This document shows positions 1 through 5,239 of a DNA stretch of 5,239 nucleotides, in pieces (position 1 is the first letter of the stretch; each line of letters opens with the position of its first letter). The notes under the pieces were generated by a model that was given only the letters and a program-made list of their open reading frames with translations, was not told the DNA's origin and ran no database searches. The stretch spans positions 1 through 5,239 of the forward strand of contig DMIT01000002.1 of assembly GCA_003452275.1 (NCBI GenBank), read 5' to 3'. The translations under genes and the position numbers were made by a program. The DNA is from Rhodospirillaceae bacterium (GTDB lineage Bacteria > Pseudomonadota > Alphaproteobacteria > Micavibrionales > Micavibrionaceae).

Positions 1-624
1 TTGGCGCGTTTTGGCGAGATCGATCTGGATGCGCGGGAAAGTGTTATAGTGCAGTCCGACAATGGTATGCGTTCCGACCAGTTCGGCGCAACGGACGGCA
101 TCGCGCGCTCCCATTGTAAAATTGTCACCGATAGGGAGCAGGGCGAATTCGATTTCTTCGGTCTCGCCGATCAGTTTCATGTCATAGGTGAGGGCTGTAT
201 CCCCTGAATAATAAAAGCTTGTCCGGCTGCCGGTAGGGGTAATAACAAATCCGCCCGGGTTGCCGCCATAACGCCCATCGGGCATAGAGGAGGAATGGAC
301 GGCATTCACGTATTTCACCCGCCCGAAATCGAACTGAAAGGCACCGCCCAGATTCATGCCGTGGCCGTTGGTGATGCCTTTTTCGGCAAACCATGCGATG
401 ATTTCAAAGTTGGAAATAAGTTTGGCTCCCGTTTTTCCGGCAAGAGCCTCGACATCCAACACATGATCCTGATGCCCATGGGAAATAAGGATGTAGTCAG
501 CCTGAATTGTTGAAATATCAATATCCTTGGCTGCAGGATTTGCCGAAATAAAAGGGTCGAACAATAAATGAATGCCATTGAGATCAACCGCGAAGCAGGA
601 ATGTCCGTAATATGTTACTTTCAT
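1..624 (-). CDS. UPF0173 (YtkL-type) metal-dependent hydrolase, MBL fold, C-terminus cut by window edge
   Basis: The frame is open from an ATG at 624 to the left edge, giving 208 residues without a stop. The protein starts with the MKVTYYGHSCF block typical of UPF0173 enzymes. It carries the metallo-beta-lactamase motif H49-G-H51-Q-D53-H54, a third metal-site candidate at His110 (VHSSSMPDG), the bridging-aspartate motif SGDTA (Asp142) and a final LHYNTFP block with His192. These make a complete dinuclear metal site, so the enzyme should be a soluble, active hydrolase. The family is usually about 225-230 residues, so roughly 20 residues are missing beyond the edge, not deleted. Substrate is unknown for the family. 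An AAGGG ribosome-binding site lies about 8 nt before the ATG. The gene is divergent from the GST gene, with 90 bp between starts. Confidence 0.93.
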   Translation of the reverse strand, partial: MKVTYYGHSCFAVDLNGIHLLFDPFISANPAAKDIDISTIQADYILISHGHQDHVLDVEALAGKTGAKLISNFEIIAWFAEKGITNGHGMNLGGAFQFDFGRVKYVNAVHSSSMPDGRYGGNPGGFVITPTGSRTSFYYSGDTALTYDMKLIGETEEIEFALLPIGDNFTMGARDAVRCAELVGTHTIVGLHYNTFPRIQIDLAKTRQ

Positions 625-660
625 CTATATTTGCCCTTTCTTTCTTAAAAGATCATATTA

Positions 661-689
661 GATATTGGAGGCTTAGGCAAAACTGTCAA
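661..689 (-). promoter_or_regulatory. Putative sigma70 promoter of the MBL hydrolase
   Basis: Read on the minus strand, a perfect TTGACA -35 box lies at 689-684. A 17-bp spacer leads to AATATC at 666-661, which is a poor -10 match (3 of 6). Transcription would begin near 654, giving a leader of about 30 nt before the hydrolase ATG at 624. The -35 box is convincing; the -10 is weak, as is common in alphaproteobacteria. No equally good promoter was found for the GST gene in this gap. Confidence 0.4.
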
Positions 690-714
690 TCTTTATTTAT
701 TCGAGGGAAATATC

Positions 715-1344
715 ATGATGAAATTATATTATGCATCCGGTGCCTGTTCATTTGCCCTTCACGCATTTTTGAATGAATGCGGCGCAGATTACGAAACACA
801 AAAAGTAGAAATCAGCGCAGGCGAGAATAAAAAACCTGAATTCTTAAAACTGAATTCACGCGGGCAAGTTCCTGTTTTGACCGATGGTGACACAGTGCTT
901 CGCGAAGGGGCGGCTATTCTGATGTATGTTGCCGACAAATATAAATCCCCGATGATCCCGCAATCAGGCGCAGAGCGTTTGGCGGCAATTGAATGGATGA
1001 TGTTCTGCAATTCAACATTACACCCTGCTTACAGCGCTTGCTTCTTCCTTGCGCGTCAGACTGTTGATGCGGCTGCGAAAGAAACATTGATGGCGGCAGT
1101 TTCTGCACGCGTTCAAATGTTGTGGGATGATGTTGAAGCCCAATTGAACAAAACAAATGCCTATATCGCTGGCGCAAATATTACGGTTGCTGATTTGATG
1201 TTGTGCACAATGGCAAATTGGTTGCAGGCAACAACACCAAAATTTGGCCCCAAAACAATTGCATTGATTCAGAAGGTAACGGCACGCCCGTCTTATCAAT
1301 TAGCCCTTGAGTCTGAAGGTGTCGCATATAAAGCTGCTGCTTAA
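715..1344 (+). CDS. Glutathione S-transferase, beta-class-like
   Basis: A complete 209-residue protein of normal GST length. The N-terminal thioredoxin-like domain (about residues 1-78) opens with KLYYASGACS, in which Cys11 (Cys10 if translation starts at the second Met) matches the catalytic cysteine of bacterial beta-class GSTs. It also has the cis-proline motif QVPVL (Pro53) and the glutathione-binding turn REGAAI (Glu64). The helical C-terminal domain contains His103 in STLHPAYSA, matching the His of the beta-class TELHK block, but the Lys after it is Pro104 here. The N-capping box is ITVAD (Thr157, Asp160). The expected activity is glutathione conjugation, or disulfide/peroxide handling, in the cytoplasm. 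GAGGGA at 703-708 is a ribosome-binding site that could serve either ATG (715 or 718); family alignment slightly favours 718. It converges on the unknown gene at 1385-1873. Confidence 0.9.
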   Translation: MMKLYYASGACSFALHAFLNECGADYETQKVEISAGENKKPEFLKLNSRGQVPVLTDGDTVLREGAAILMYVADKYKSPMIPQSGAERLAAIEWMMFCNSTLHPAYSACFFLARQTVDAAAKETLMAAVSARVQMLWDDVEAQLNKTNAYIAGANITVADLMLCTMANWLQATTPKFGPKTIALIQKVTARPSYQLALESEGVAYKAAA

Positions 1345-1361
1345 TTTGTAAGCCTTCCTCC

Positions 1362-1376
1362 TCAAGGGGGCCTTGA
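1362..1376. other. Short hairpin between convergent genes
   Basis: TCAAGG and CCTTGA form a perfect 6-bp stem around a GGG loop in the 40-bp gap between two convergent stop codons. No T-run follows on either strand, so it is not a classic intrinsic terminator. Its position would suit a weak bidirectional transcription stop, but that is inference from location only. Confidence 0.25.
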
Positions 1377-1384
1377 AGCATTGA

Positions 1385-1873
1385 TTAGGAAGCTCTGCCG
1401 AAATCACGGCGTATGTCGTATGAGGCAGGGCTTTCTTTCATTGCCATACTTGCCATCATCATAAAAATCATCATTTCGTCGAATGTCTGTTGTGGTCTTT
1501 TGAGTGTTTTGACAGGCATACGTGACGCAAACCGGGTGGCCTGTATTGCCGCGATGCGGGCCGATACAGCCCCGTCATCTTTCAATTCCAGCAAGCGGGT
1601 TTCAATGGCAGAGCGAAGACTGTCGTGCATATCCCATGCAATCTCGGTCATCGGGTCTTGCGCCCCTTTATCGACCAGTAATTTTCCAAGATTTTCTTTT
1701 GCCGCACAATATTGTTTGTATAAAGAGGCGAGAACCGAATCGATCGATGCATAAACAGCAATCATTTCCCATTGTTTTGATTCCGGAACAGATTTCATTT
1801 CTTCCGGATGCGTATATTCCAGACGGGAAATCATTGAATTTATCAAATCGGAGAGTGAAGCATCCTGCGACAT
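1385..1873 (-). CDS. Hypothetical 162-aa helical protein with Met-rich C-terminal segment
   Basis: I do not recognise this family. The protein is soluble-looking and probably nearly all helical: residues 1-20, 34-68 and 74-118 read as amphipathic helices with no signal peptide. Residues 134-145 are strikingly methionine-rich (MMIFMMMASMAM, seven Met in twelve) and hydrophobic. This is too short for a normal membrane span, and the tail after it is charged. There is one Cys (Cys56). The start ATG at 1871-1873 has only a weak AGGT-type ribosome-binding site about 10 nt upstream. The 96-bp gap to gapR is AT-rich and could hold a promoter, although I find no good -35/-10 pair. The gene is co-directional with gapR and may be read through from it. 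The long uninterrupted frame and codon use like its neighbours support a real gene. Confidence 0.75.
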   Translation of the reverse strand: MSQDASLSDLINSMISRLEYTHPEEMKSVPESKQWEMIAVYASIDSVLASLYKQYCAAKENLGKLLVDKGAQDPMTEIAWDMHDSLRSAIETRLLELKDDGAVSARIAAIQATRFASRMPVKTLKRPQQTFDEMMIFMMMASMAMKESPASYDIRRDFGRAS

Positions 1874-1969
1874 TTTTTCTTTACCTAGTTTCTATACAAT
1901 ACATACTGTAAATATATGAAAAACTGGTTAACTGCGCAGGAGGCCTTGGTTTTTATAGGGGGGAGTGGT

Positions 1970-2245
1970 TTATTCCAACCCGATCGCGGCTTTATAAAGT
2001 TCCAGAAGTTCTTCTTCTTCGCGGCGTTTTTCGGTTTCCATTTTGCGAAGTTTTAGAATTTTGCGCATGGTTTTGACATCGAATCCGACACCTTTGGCTT
2101 CGGCGTAGATATCCTTAATATCGTCTGCCAACCCTTTTTTTTCTTCTTCGAGGCGTTCAACGCGGTCAAGGAAGCTTTTCAGTCGTTTGCCGGCAACACC
2201 GCCGACATCTGAGGTATCGTCATCTTTTTCTACAGCAGAAGGCAT
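1970..2245 (-). CDS. gapR: GapR (DUF2312) nucleoid-associated protein
   Basis: A complete 91-residue protein matching the DUF2312 family throughout, with the signature blocks DRVERLEEEKKG (27-38), DIKDIYAEAKGVGFDVK (42-58) and LRKME (66-70), and the C-terminal LELYKAAIG. In Caulobacter, GapR is a small coiled-coil protein that forms a clamp on AT-rich overtwisted DNA and stimulates gyrase and topoisomerase IV ahead of replication and transcription. Here lysines recur every seven residues (37, 44, 51, 58, 65), placing a basic stripe on one face of the long helix, as expected for DNA contact. The first 20 residues are acidic and probably disordered. The length equals the family norm. GGAG at 2255-2252 is the ribosome-binding site, 6-7 nt from the ATG. 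It lies 75 bp downstream of the IcmL-like gene on the same strand, so it may be co-transcribed or have its own promoter. Confidence 0.95.
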   Translation of the reverse strand: MPSAVEKDDDTSDVGGVAGKRLKSFLDRVERLEEEKKGLADDIKDIYAEAKGVGFDVKTMRKILKLRKMETEKRREEEELLELYKAAIGLE

Positions 2246-2320
2246 TTATTACTCCGATTTTTATAAAATAATGGCATACCCTAACCAATGGGAAAGGGGG
2301 GCGCAAGATGTTAATTTTAA

Positions 2321-3031
2321 CTATTTTTTGGCGTTGGAAGACACGCTCCAGCGTTCCACGACCAAGCCGATATCATTGCGGGTTTTCGTGGCAACGCGGC
2401 CCACCTGAACTTGCACAATTAAATTCTGGCTTTGGGTGCGTGCTGTTTTGTCGACAGTTTGGATGTCTTCGTTATAGAAGGAGGCCATCAGCGGGATCTG
2501 AACCAGCCAGTGATATGTGCCTGAAATAGCGCCGTCTCTGGTGACAGACCCTTCCTCATCCGATACGGATTGCAACCGGAAGCTATTGCTGGACAGAACA
2601 TTCATCATATTGGTTTTTTGCAGATAATCCTGATATTCCTTCAAAGCATAGGGTGTAAAATACGGCTGTATTTTTTGGAAATCCTGATGATAGGTTTTGA
2701 CATTGATCGTCATCGCCTGTGACACGATTTCGGTCGCCCATTCCGTAATTTGTTTTTCATTGCGGTGAGGTTTGGATAAATCATTCACATCTTCGGCGGA
2801 CGTATCGGTTGCCCCGTACATATCCATTAATTTGCTTTGCGAAGCTTTACCGGTGTTGGAATCGGTCGGGAAGGGGGCCTGCAACGTCACTTCAGGCGGA
2901 GGCTTTTTGGTCTCTTCCTGATTCTGTCCAAAAATTTTACCAAGGAAATTTTCCGAATGGGCAGGCATGGAGGTCGCAAAAACGGTTATTGCAAGGGTCG
3001 CAATAACCGATATCGATATTTTTTTTATCAT
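2321..3031 (-). CDS. DotI/IcmL-like secreted periplasmic protein
   Basis: A 236-residue protein. Residues 1-26 form a Sec signal peptide: MIKK, then a hydrophobic core at about 5-20, then a possible AHS|EN cleavage site with no lipobox cysteine. Alternatively this segment is an uncleaved anchor. Residues 30-90 are a low-complexity, Pro- and Lys-containing linker. Residues 95-230 resemble the periplasmic domain of the DotI/IcmL/TraM family of type IVB secretion and IncI conjugation: a helix ending in QPYFTPYALKEYQDYL (122-137), a strand region with GTYHWLVQIPLMASFY (171-186), LIVQVQVGRV (204-213) and IGLVVERW (221-228). In that family, DotI is an inner-membrane component of the transport complex. 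No Dot/Icm partner is in the window, so function here is open. Its start overlaps the COQ9 stop by four bases (ATGA), implying translational coupling; its own ribosome-binding site is weak. Family call by recalled motif pattern, not by search. Confidence 0.75.
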   Translation of the reverse strand: MIKKISISVIATLAITVFATSMPAHSENFLGKIFGQNQEETKKPPPEVTLQAPFPTDSNTGKASQSKLMDMYGATDTSAEDVNDLSKPHRNEKQITEWATEIVSQAMTINVKTYHQDFQKIQPYFTPYALKEYQDYLQKTNMMNVLSSNSFRLQSVSDEEGSVTRDGAISGTYHWLVQIPLMASFYNEDIQTVDKTARTQSQNLIVQVQVGRVATKTRNDIGLVVERWSVSSNAKK

Positions 3032-3654
3032 TTTCTCTGGTTGGCCTGTCTGAAGAGGTTTGGTACAATCTTTTTGATTGTACCAATTGTGCGGCCAAAT
3101 TCCATTACATTTTCTAACCGCCTGTCTAAAAAGGCCTGGGTGATGATATGCCCCTCTGACTCATCGCCAATCCACACCATATTGGTGCCCATCAGGATGG
3201 AGGCTAATAAGGCGCGTTTTGTCTGACGATTGTAATCGGTCGTGGTGTCTCCCGCCCAATTCCAGATAATATCCGATGTGCGCCACAAAACGCGTTGTCC
3301 CTGAATAACCCGTGACGGCATCGCCCAGAATGCCATGGCAGCCTTGACAATGGCTTTCTTGTTTTCCAGAATTTCATTTCTTGATAAAATGGCCAAACGC
3401 ACTTTATCTTTACTGCGCAGGGTGACGATTGGCAATTTGGACAATTTTTCTATCATCAGGCGGTCGGCGTAATCTGAAAAATGAGCGACAACATCCGTAA
3501 TTCCGTTGGGAAACAAGCCTGATTGGACATCATCCTGTGCTTTGCACTCTGCGGCGGCTTTCTCGACGACTGCCCATGTCCAGCCAGACTCTTCTACATA
3601 GGGAAGGGCTGCCAATAAAATTTGGTCACGCAGTAAGGTCACAGGGTCTTTCAT
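3028..3654 (-). CDS. COQ9-family protein (ubiquinone biosynthesis accessory)
   Basis: A 208-residue protein from the ATG at 3654. The N-terminal half (about 1-75) is helical and has the TetR-like arrangement seen in COQ9, with GWTWAVVEKAA (24-34) and LFPNGITDVVAHFSDYAD (47-64). The C-terminal half carries the family signature: IIWNWAGDTTTDYN (129-142), KRALLASIL (146-154), VWIGDES (160-166) and FLDRRLENV (175-183). In mitochondria COQ9 binds isoprenoid lipid and presents it to the COQ7 hydroxylase; bacterial members are assumed to act similarly in the cytoplasm or at the inner membrane. An in-frame TTG at 3687 would add eleven residues, but GGAGGA at 3661-3666 lies inside that extension and is ideally placed for the ATG at 3654. 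The stop overlaps the start of the IcmL-like gene. It is divergent from the ADCK3/COQ8-like kinase gene, which fits a quinone role. Confidence 0.9.
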   Translation of the reverse strand: MKDPVTLLRDQILLAALPYVEESGWTWAVVEKAAAECKAQDDVQSGLFPNGITDVVAHFSDYADRLMIEKLSKLPIVTLRSKDKVRLAILSRNEILENKKAIVKAAMAFWAMPSRVIQGQRVLWRTSDIIWNWAGDTTTDYNRQTKRALLASILMGTNMVWIGDESEGHIITQAFLDRRLENVMEFGRTIGTIKKIVPNLFRQANQRK

Positions 3655-3660
3655 AAAATT

Positions 3661-3666
3661 TCCTCC
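3661..3666 (-). promoter_or_regulatory. Ribosome-binding site of the COQ9 gene
   Basis: The minus strand reads GGAGGA here, six bases before the ATG at 3654. It is the strongest ribosome-binding site in the window and it decides the start. The upstream in-frame TTG at 3687 would place this element inside the coding sequence and has no comparable site of its own. Confidence 0.8.
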
Positions 3667-3713
3667 AGATGGGATGAACTCTATCAAAAAAGTTTAGGTT
3701 TTGAAAAGAAATC

Positions 3714-3740
3714 GTTATACTGCACTGCACGGGACATCAA
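3714..3740 (-). promoter_or_regulatory. Putative promoter of the COQ9/IcmL-like operon
   Basis: On the minus strand, TTGATG (3740-3735, 4 of 6 to TTGACA) is followed by a 15-bp spacer and TATAAC (3719-3714, 5 of 6 to TATAAT). The spacer is short for sigma70. Transcription would start near 3707, giving a leader of about 50 nt. The -10 overlaps the -10 proposed for the opposite direction. Confidence 0.4.
3716..3721 (+). promoter_or_regulatory. Putative -10 element of the ADCK3-like kinase gene
   Basis: TATACT matches the sigma70 -10 consensus at 5 of 6 positions and lies 20 bp before the kinase ATG, so the leader would be about 14 nt and would include the weak GGGA ribosome-binding site at 3731-3734. 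No good -35 lies at 16-18 bp; TTGAAA at 3701-3706 is only 9 bp away, too close to serve. The hexamer shares four bases (TATA) with the opposing -10. Confidence 0.4.
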
Positions 3741-3741
3741 A

Positions 3742-5097
3742 ATGGAAAAAGACAAAAAGACAAAAGCCGATAAAGGGAAACTGACGCAACGTGTCAAACG
3801 TTACGGGCAAGTCTCGGGGGCTATGGCTGGGTTAGCAACCAAGGTTGCTGGCGAAAAAGTTTTCGGCGCAAAAATCGACCGTGAAAAACATGCGGCTGAT
3901 TTGCTGATGCGTTTGGGAAATCTGAAAGGCCCTTTGATGAAAGTGGGGCAGATTTTAGCAACCATTCCTGAGGCCTTACCCCCCGAATATGCCGATGCAT
4001 TCCAGCAATTGCAATCCAATGCGCCGCCTATGGGCTGGCCGTTCGTCCGTCGACGGATGCGGGCTGAATTAGGGCCGGATTGGGAAGCAAAATTCAAATC
4101 ATTCGGGCATGACGCCGCCGCCGCCGCGAGTCTGGGGCAAGTGCATAAGGCGACATTAATGGACGGGCGCGAAGTCGCTTGCAAATTGCAATATCCGGAT
4201 ATGGTGTCGGCCATATCGGCTGATTTGTCACAGCTCAAGATGATGTTTTCATTATACGAATCATTCGACAAATCGATCATCACCAAAAATATTCATGACG
4301 AATTGAAAGACCGTTTATACGAAGAACTTGATTACACTCTCGAAGCAAAACATACAGCCCTCTATGGCGATATCCTGAAAAGCGAGCAGGGGGTTAGTGT
4401 GGCGTCTGTTATTCCTGAATTTTCGACGTCGCGACTCCTGACCTCGACATGGATGGAGGGCGAGAAAATCATGTCTTTCAAAACTGCCAGCGTTGCAGAC
4501 CGCAACGCCATCGCCATGAATATGTTTCGCGCGTGGTATGTGCCGCTTTATTTCTATGGCATTATTCACGGCGACCCGCATATGGGCAATTATTCTGTCC
4601 GCAAAGATATGGGGATCAATTTGCTTGATTTCGGATGCGTGCGTGTTTTCCGTGGCGAATTCGTCGCGGGGGTGATTAATCTTTATCGCTCCATCCGGGA
4701 TGATGATAAAGAACTGGCGGTTCATGCATTTGATACATGGGGTTTTAAAAATCTCAATGCCGAACAAATTGAAACATTGCTGATCTGGGCGCGGTTTTTA
4801 TATGACCCGTTGCTGGACGACAAACGACGCGTGATCGGCCAAACCAATCAAGGCATTTACGGGCGCGAAACAGCCCGCAAAGTTCATGAACGCTTAAAAC
4901 AGGTGGGTGGCGGAATCACTATTCCGCGCGAATTTGTGTTTATGGATCGCGCCGCATTGGGGCTGGGGTCGGTCTTTATCCATTTGCAGGCGGAAATCAA
5001 TTGGCACCGGTTATTTGAAGATATGATCGCTGATTTCGATATAAAAGCCCTTAAAAACCGCCAAAAAACCGTTCTGACACAATTCGGCCTCACATAA
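3742..5097 (+). CDS. ABC1/ADCK3-type atypical kinase (AarF/UbiB/COQ8 family)
   Basis: A complete 451-residue protein with every hallmark of the UbiB/ADCK family. It has the KxGQ motif K67-V-G-Q70 in the N-terminal extension, and the Ala-rich loop AAAAAS (125-130) that replaces the glycine-rich loop of ordinary kinases. The ATP-site lysine is in VACKLQYP (Lys148), followed by the acidic motif YEELDY (193-198), the catalytic block HGDPHMGN (His276, Asp278, Asn283) and the metal-binding LLDFG (Asp296). Family members support ubiquinone biosynthesis through ATPase-like activity coupled to lipid intermediates, rather than classic protein phosphorylation. Unlike E. coli UbiB, there is no hydrophobic C-terminal pair of membrane helices; length and layout fit the ADCK3/COQ8 branch. 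The basic N-terminus may contact the membrane. It is divergent from COQ9, which supports a quinone role. It may be a second copy beside a canonical ubiB elsewhere; this cannot be judged from the window. Confidence 0.93.
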   Translation: MEKDKKTKADKGKLTQRVKRYGQVSGAMAGLATKVAGEKVFGAKIDREKHAADLLMRLGNLKGPLMKVGQILATIPEALPPEYADAFQQLQSNAPPMGWPFVRRRMRAELGPDWEAKFKSFGHDAAAAASLGQVHKATLMDGREVACKLQYPDMVSAISADLSQLKMMFSLYESFDKSIITKNIHDELKDRLYEELDYTLEAKHTALYGDILKSEQGVSVASVIPEFSTSRLLTSTWMEGEKIMSFKTASVADRNAIAMNMFRAWYVPLYFYGIIHGDPHMGNYSVRKDMGINLLDFGCVRVFRGEFVAGVINLYRSIRDDDKELAVHAFDTWGFKNLNAEQIETLLIWARFLYDPLLDDKRRVIGQTNQGIYGRETARKVHERLKQVGGGITIPREFVFMDRAALGLGSVFIHLQAEINWHRLFEDMIADFDIKALKNRQKTVLTQFGLT

Positions 5098-5100
5098 GGG

Positions 5101-5129
5101 TTGACGCAGAGCAACAACTGCGTTATACC
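5101..5129 (+). promoter_or_regulatory. Putative sigma70 promoter of the initiator tRNA
   Basis: TTGACG (5101-5106, 5 of 6) and TATACC (5124-5129, 4 of 6) are separated by exactly 17 bp. The -35 begins only three bases after the kinase stop codon. Transcription would start near 5136, leaving a 5' leader of about 55 nt to be trimmed by RNase P at 5191. There is no other gene for this promoter to serve in the window. Confidence 0.6.
5104..5123. repeat. Inverted repeat inside the tRNA promoter
   Basis: ACGCAG (5104-5109) and CTGCGT (5118-5123) are perfect complements around an 8-nt loop. The pairing extends through a G-U pair and a T-A pair to 5102/5125. The repeat spans the end of the -35 and the spacer of the proposed promoter. 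It could be an operator, or a 3' hairpin on the kinase mRNA. It is followed by a C-rich run, not a T-run, so it is not a typical intrinsic terminator. Confidence 0.35.
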
Positions 5130-5142
5130 CCTCCCACGCTCC

Positions 5143-5160
5143 AGTTACCTCAGAGTTACC
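5143..5160 (+). repeat. Direct repeat AGTTACC in the tRNA leader
   Basis: AGTTACC occurs at 5143-5149 and again at 5154-5160, an 11-bp period close to one helical turn. It lies between the proposed transcription start and the mature tRNA 5' end. Short enough to be chance; role unknown. Confidence 0.25.
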
Positions 5161-5190
5161 AAGCATACAGCGATAGTTTCTTTCATTGAT

Positions 5191-5239
<49 letters not shown>

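Noticed and set aside
295..513. Plus-strand open frame inside the MBL hydrolase gene.
   Set aside because: It is antisense to a gene with a full catalytic motif set and encodes nothing recognisable.
1362..1376. Intrinsic terminator between the convergent GST and hypothetical genes.
   Set aside because: The stem is only 6 bp with a 3-nt loop and neither strand has a T-run after it, so it is listed only as a hairpin.
1522..1911. Plus-strand 129-codon open frame opposite the hypothetical gene.
   Set aside because: No convincing ribosome-binding site, irregular composition, and it runs antisense through the coding region and upstream gap of a better-supported gene.
1932..1939. 8-bp palindrome CTGCGCAG in the gap between gapR and the hypothetical gene.
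   Set aside because: It is short, a single copy and without a partner site; no support for an operator.
2260..2288. gapR promoter TTGGTT-17-TATAAA on the minus strand.
   Set aside because: The spacing is good, but the implied start near 2253 would remove most of the gapR ribosome-binding site, and the -35 matches at only three positions.
2310..2321. Palindrome-like GTTAA/TTAAC at the end of the IcmL-like gene.
   Set aside because: The arms are AT-only apart from one G:C pair, the loop is too short for an RNA hairpin, and it overlaps the stop codon; probably chance.
2837..3226. Plus-strand open frame across the COQ9/IcmL-like junction.
   Set aside because: It is antisense to two well-supported coupled genes, and its translation has no domain-like pattern.
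3655..3687. TTG-initiated N-terminal extension of COQ9 (11 extra residues).
   Set aside because: The strong GGAGGA ribosome-binding site lies inside this extension, six bases before the ATG at 3654, and the TTG has no comparable site.
3801..4767. Two minus-strand open frames (3801-4286 and 4315-4767) within the kinase gene.
   Set aside because: They are antisense shadows of a gene whose kinase motifs are all intact; the Cys- and Ser-rich translations look non-coding.

Overview
This window looks like an ordinary chromosomal segment of an alphaproteobacterium. The evidence is a GapR/DUF2312 nucleoid protein, a COQ9-family ubiquinone protein, an ADCK3/COQ8-type (AarF/UbiB) kinase, and an initiator tRNA whose anticodon stem has A:U at 29:41 as I recall it for alphaproteobacteria. 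Base composition is moderate and AT-leaning between genes, below that of high-GC alphaproteobacteria. I cannot fix the genus. No mobile element, CRISPR array, integrase or phage gene is visible.

Layout. At 1-624 (minus) is the N-terminal part of a UPF0173-type metallo-beta-lactamase-fold hydrolase, cut by the left edge. It is divergent from a beta-class-like glutathione S-transferase at 715-1344 (plus), across a 90-bp gap holding a consensus -35 box for the hydrolase. A co-directional minus-strand block follows, read from right to left: COQ9 (3654-3028), a DotI/IcmL-like periplasmic protein (3031-2321) overlapping COQ9 by an ATGA junction, gapR (2245-1970), and an unrecognised 162-aa helical protein (1873-1385) that converges on the GST gene. 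Divergent from COQ9 is the ADCK3-like kinase at 3742-5097 (plus). After its stop come a sigma70-like promoter and the first 49 nt of an initiator tRNA-Met (5191-5239), cut by the right edge. No stretch over 300 bp lacks a gene.

How the genes may work together. COQ9 and the COQ8/ADCK3-like kinase both belong to families tied to ubiquinone biosynthesis. They diverge from an 87-bp intergenic region in which near-consensus -10 hexamers for the two directions overlap by four bases (TATA), so they may share a bidirectional promoter. The most unusual arrangement is the coupling of COQ9 to a protein resembling the periplasmic domain of the type IVB secretion component DotI/IcmL, with no other secretion genes in view. 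It has a signal peptide and may be a stand-alone member used in the envelope. I see no clearly new multi-gene system; the COQ9/IcmL-like/ADCK3 locus is the part most worth following up.
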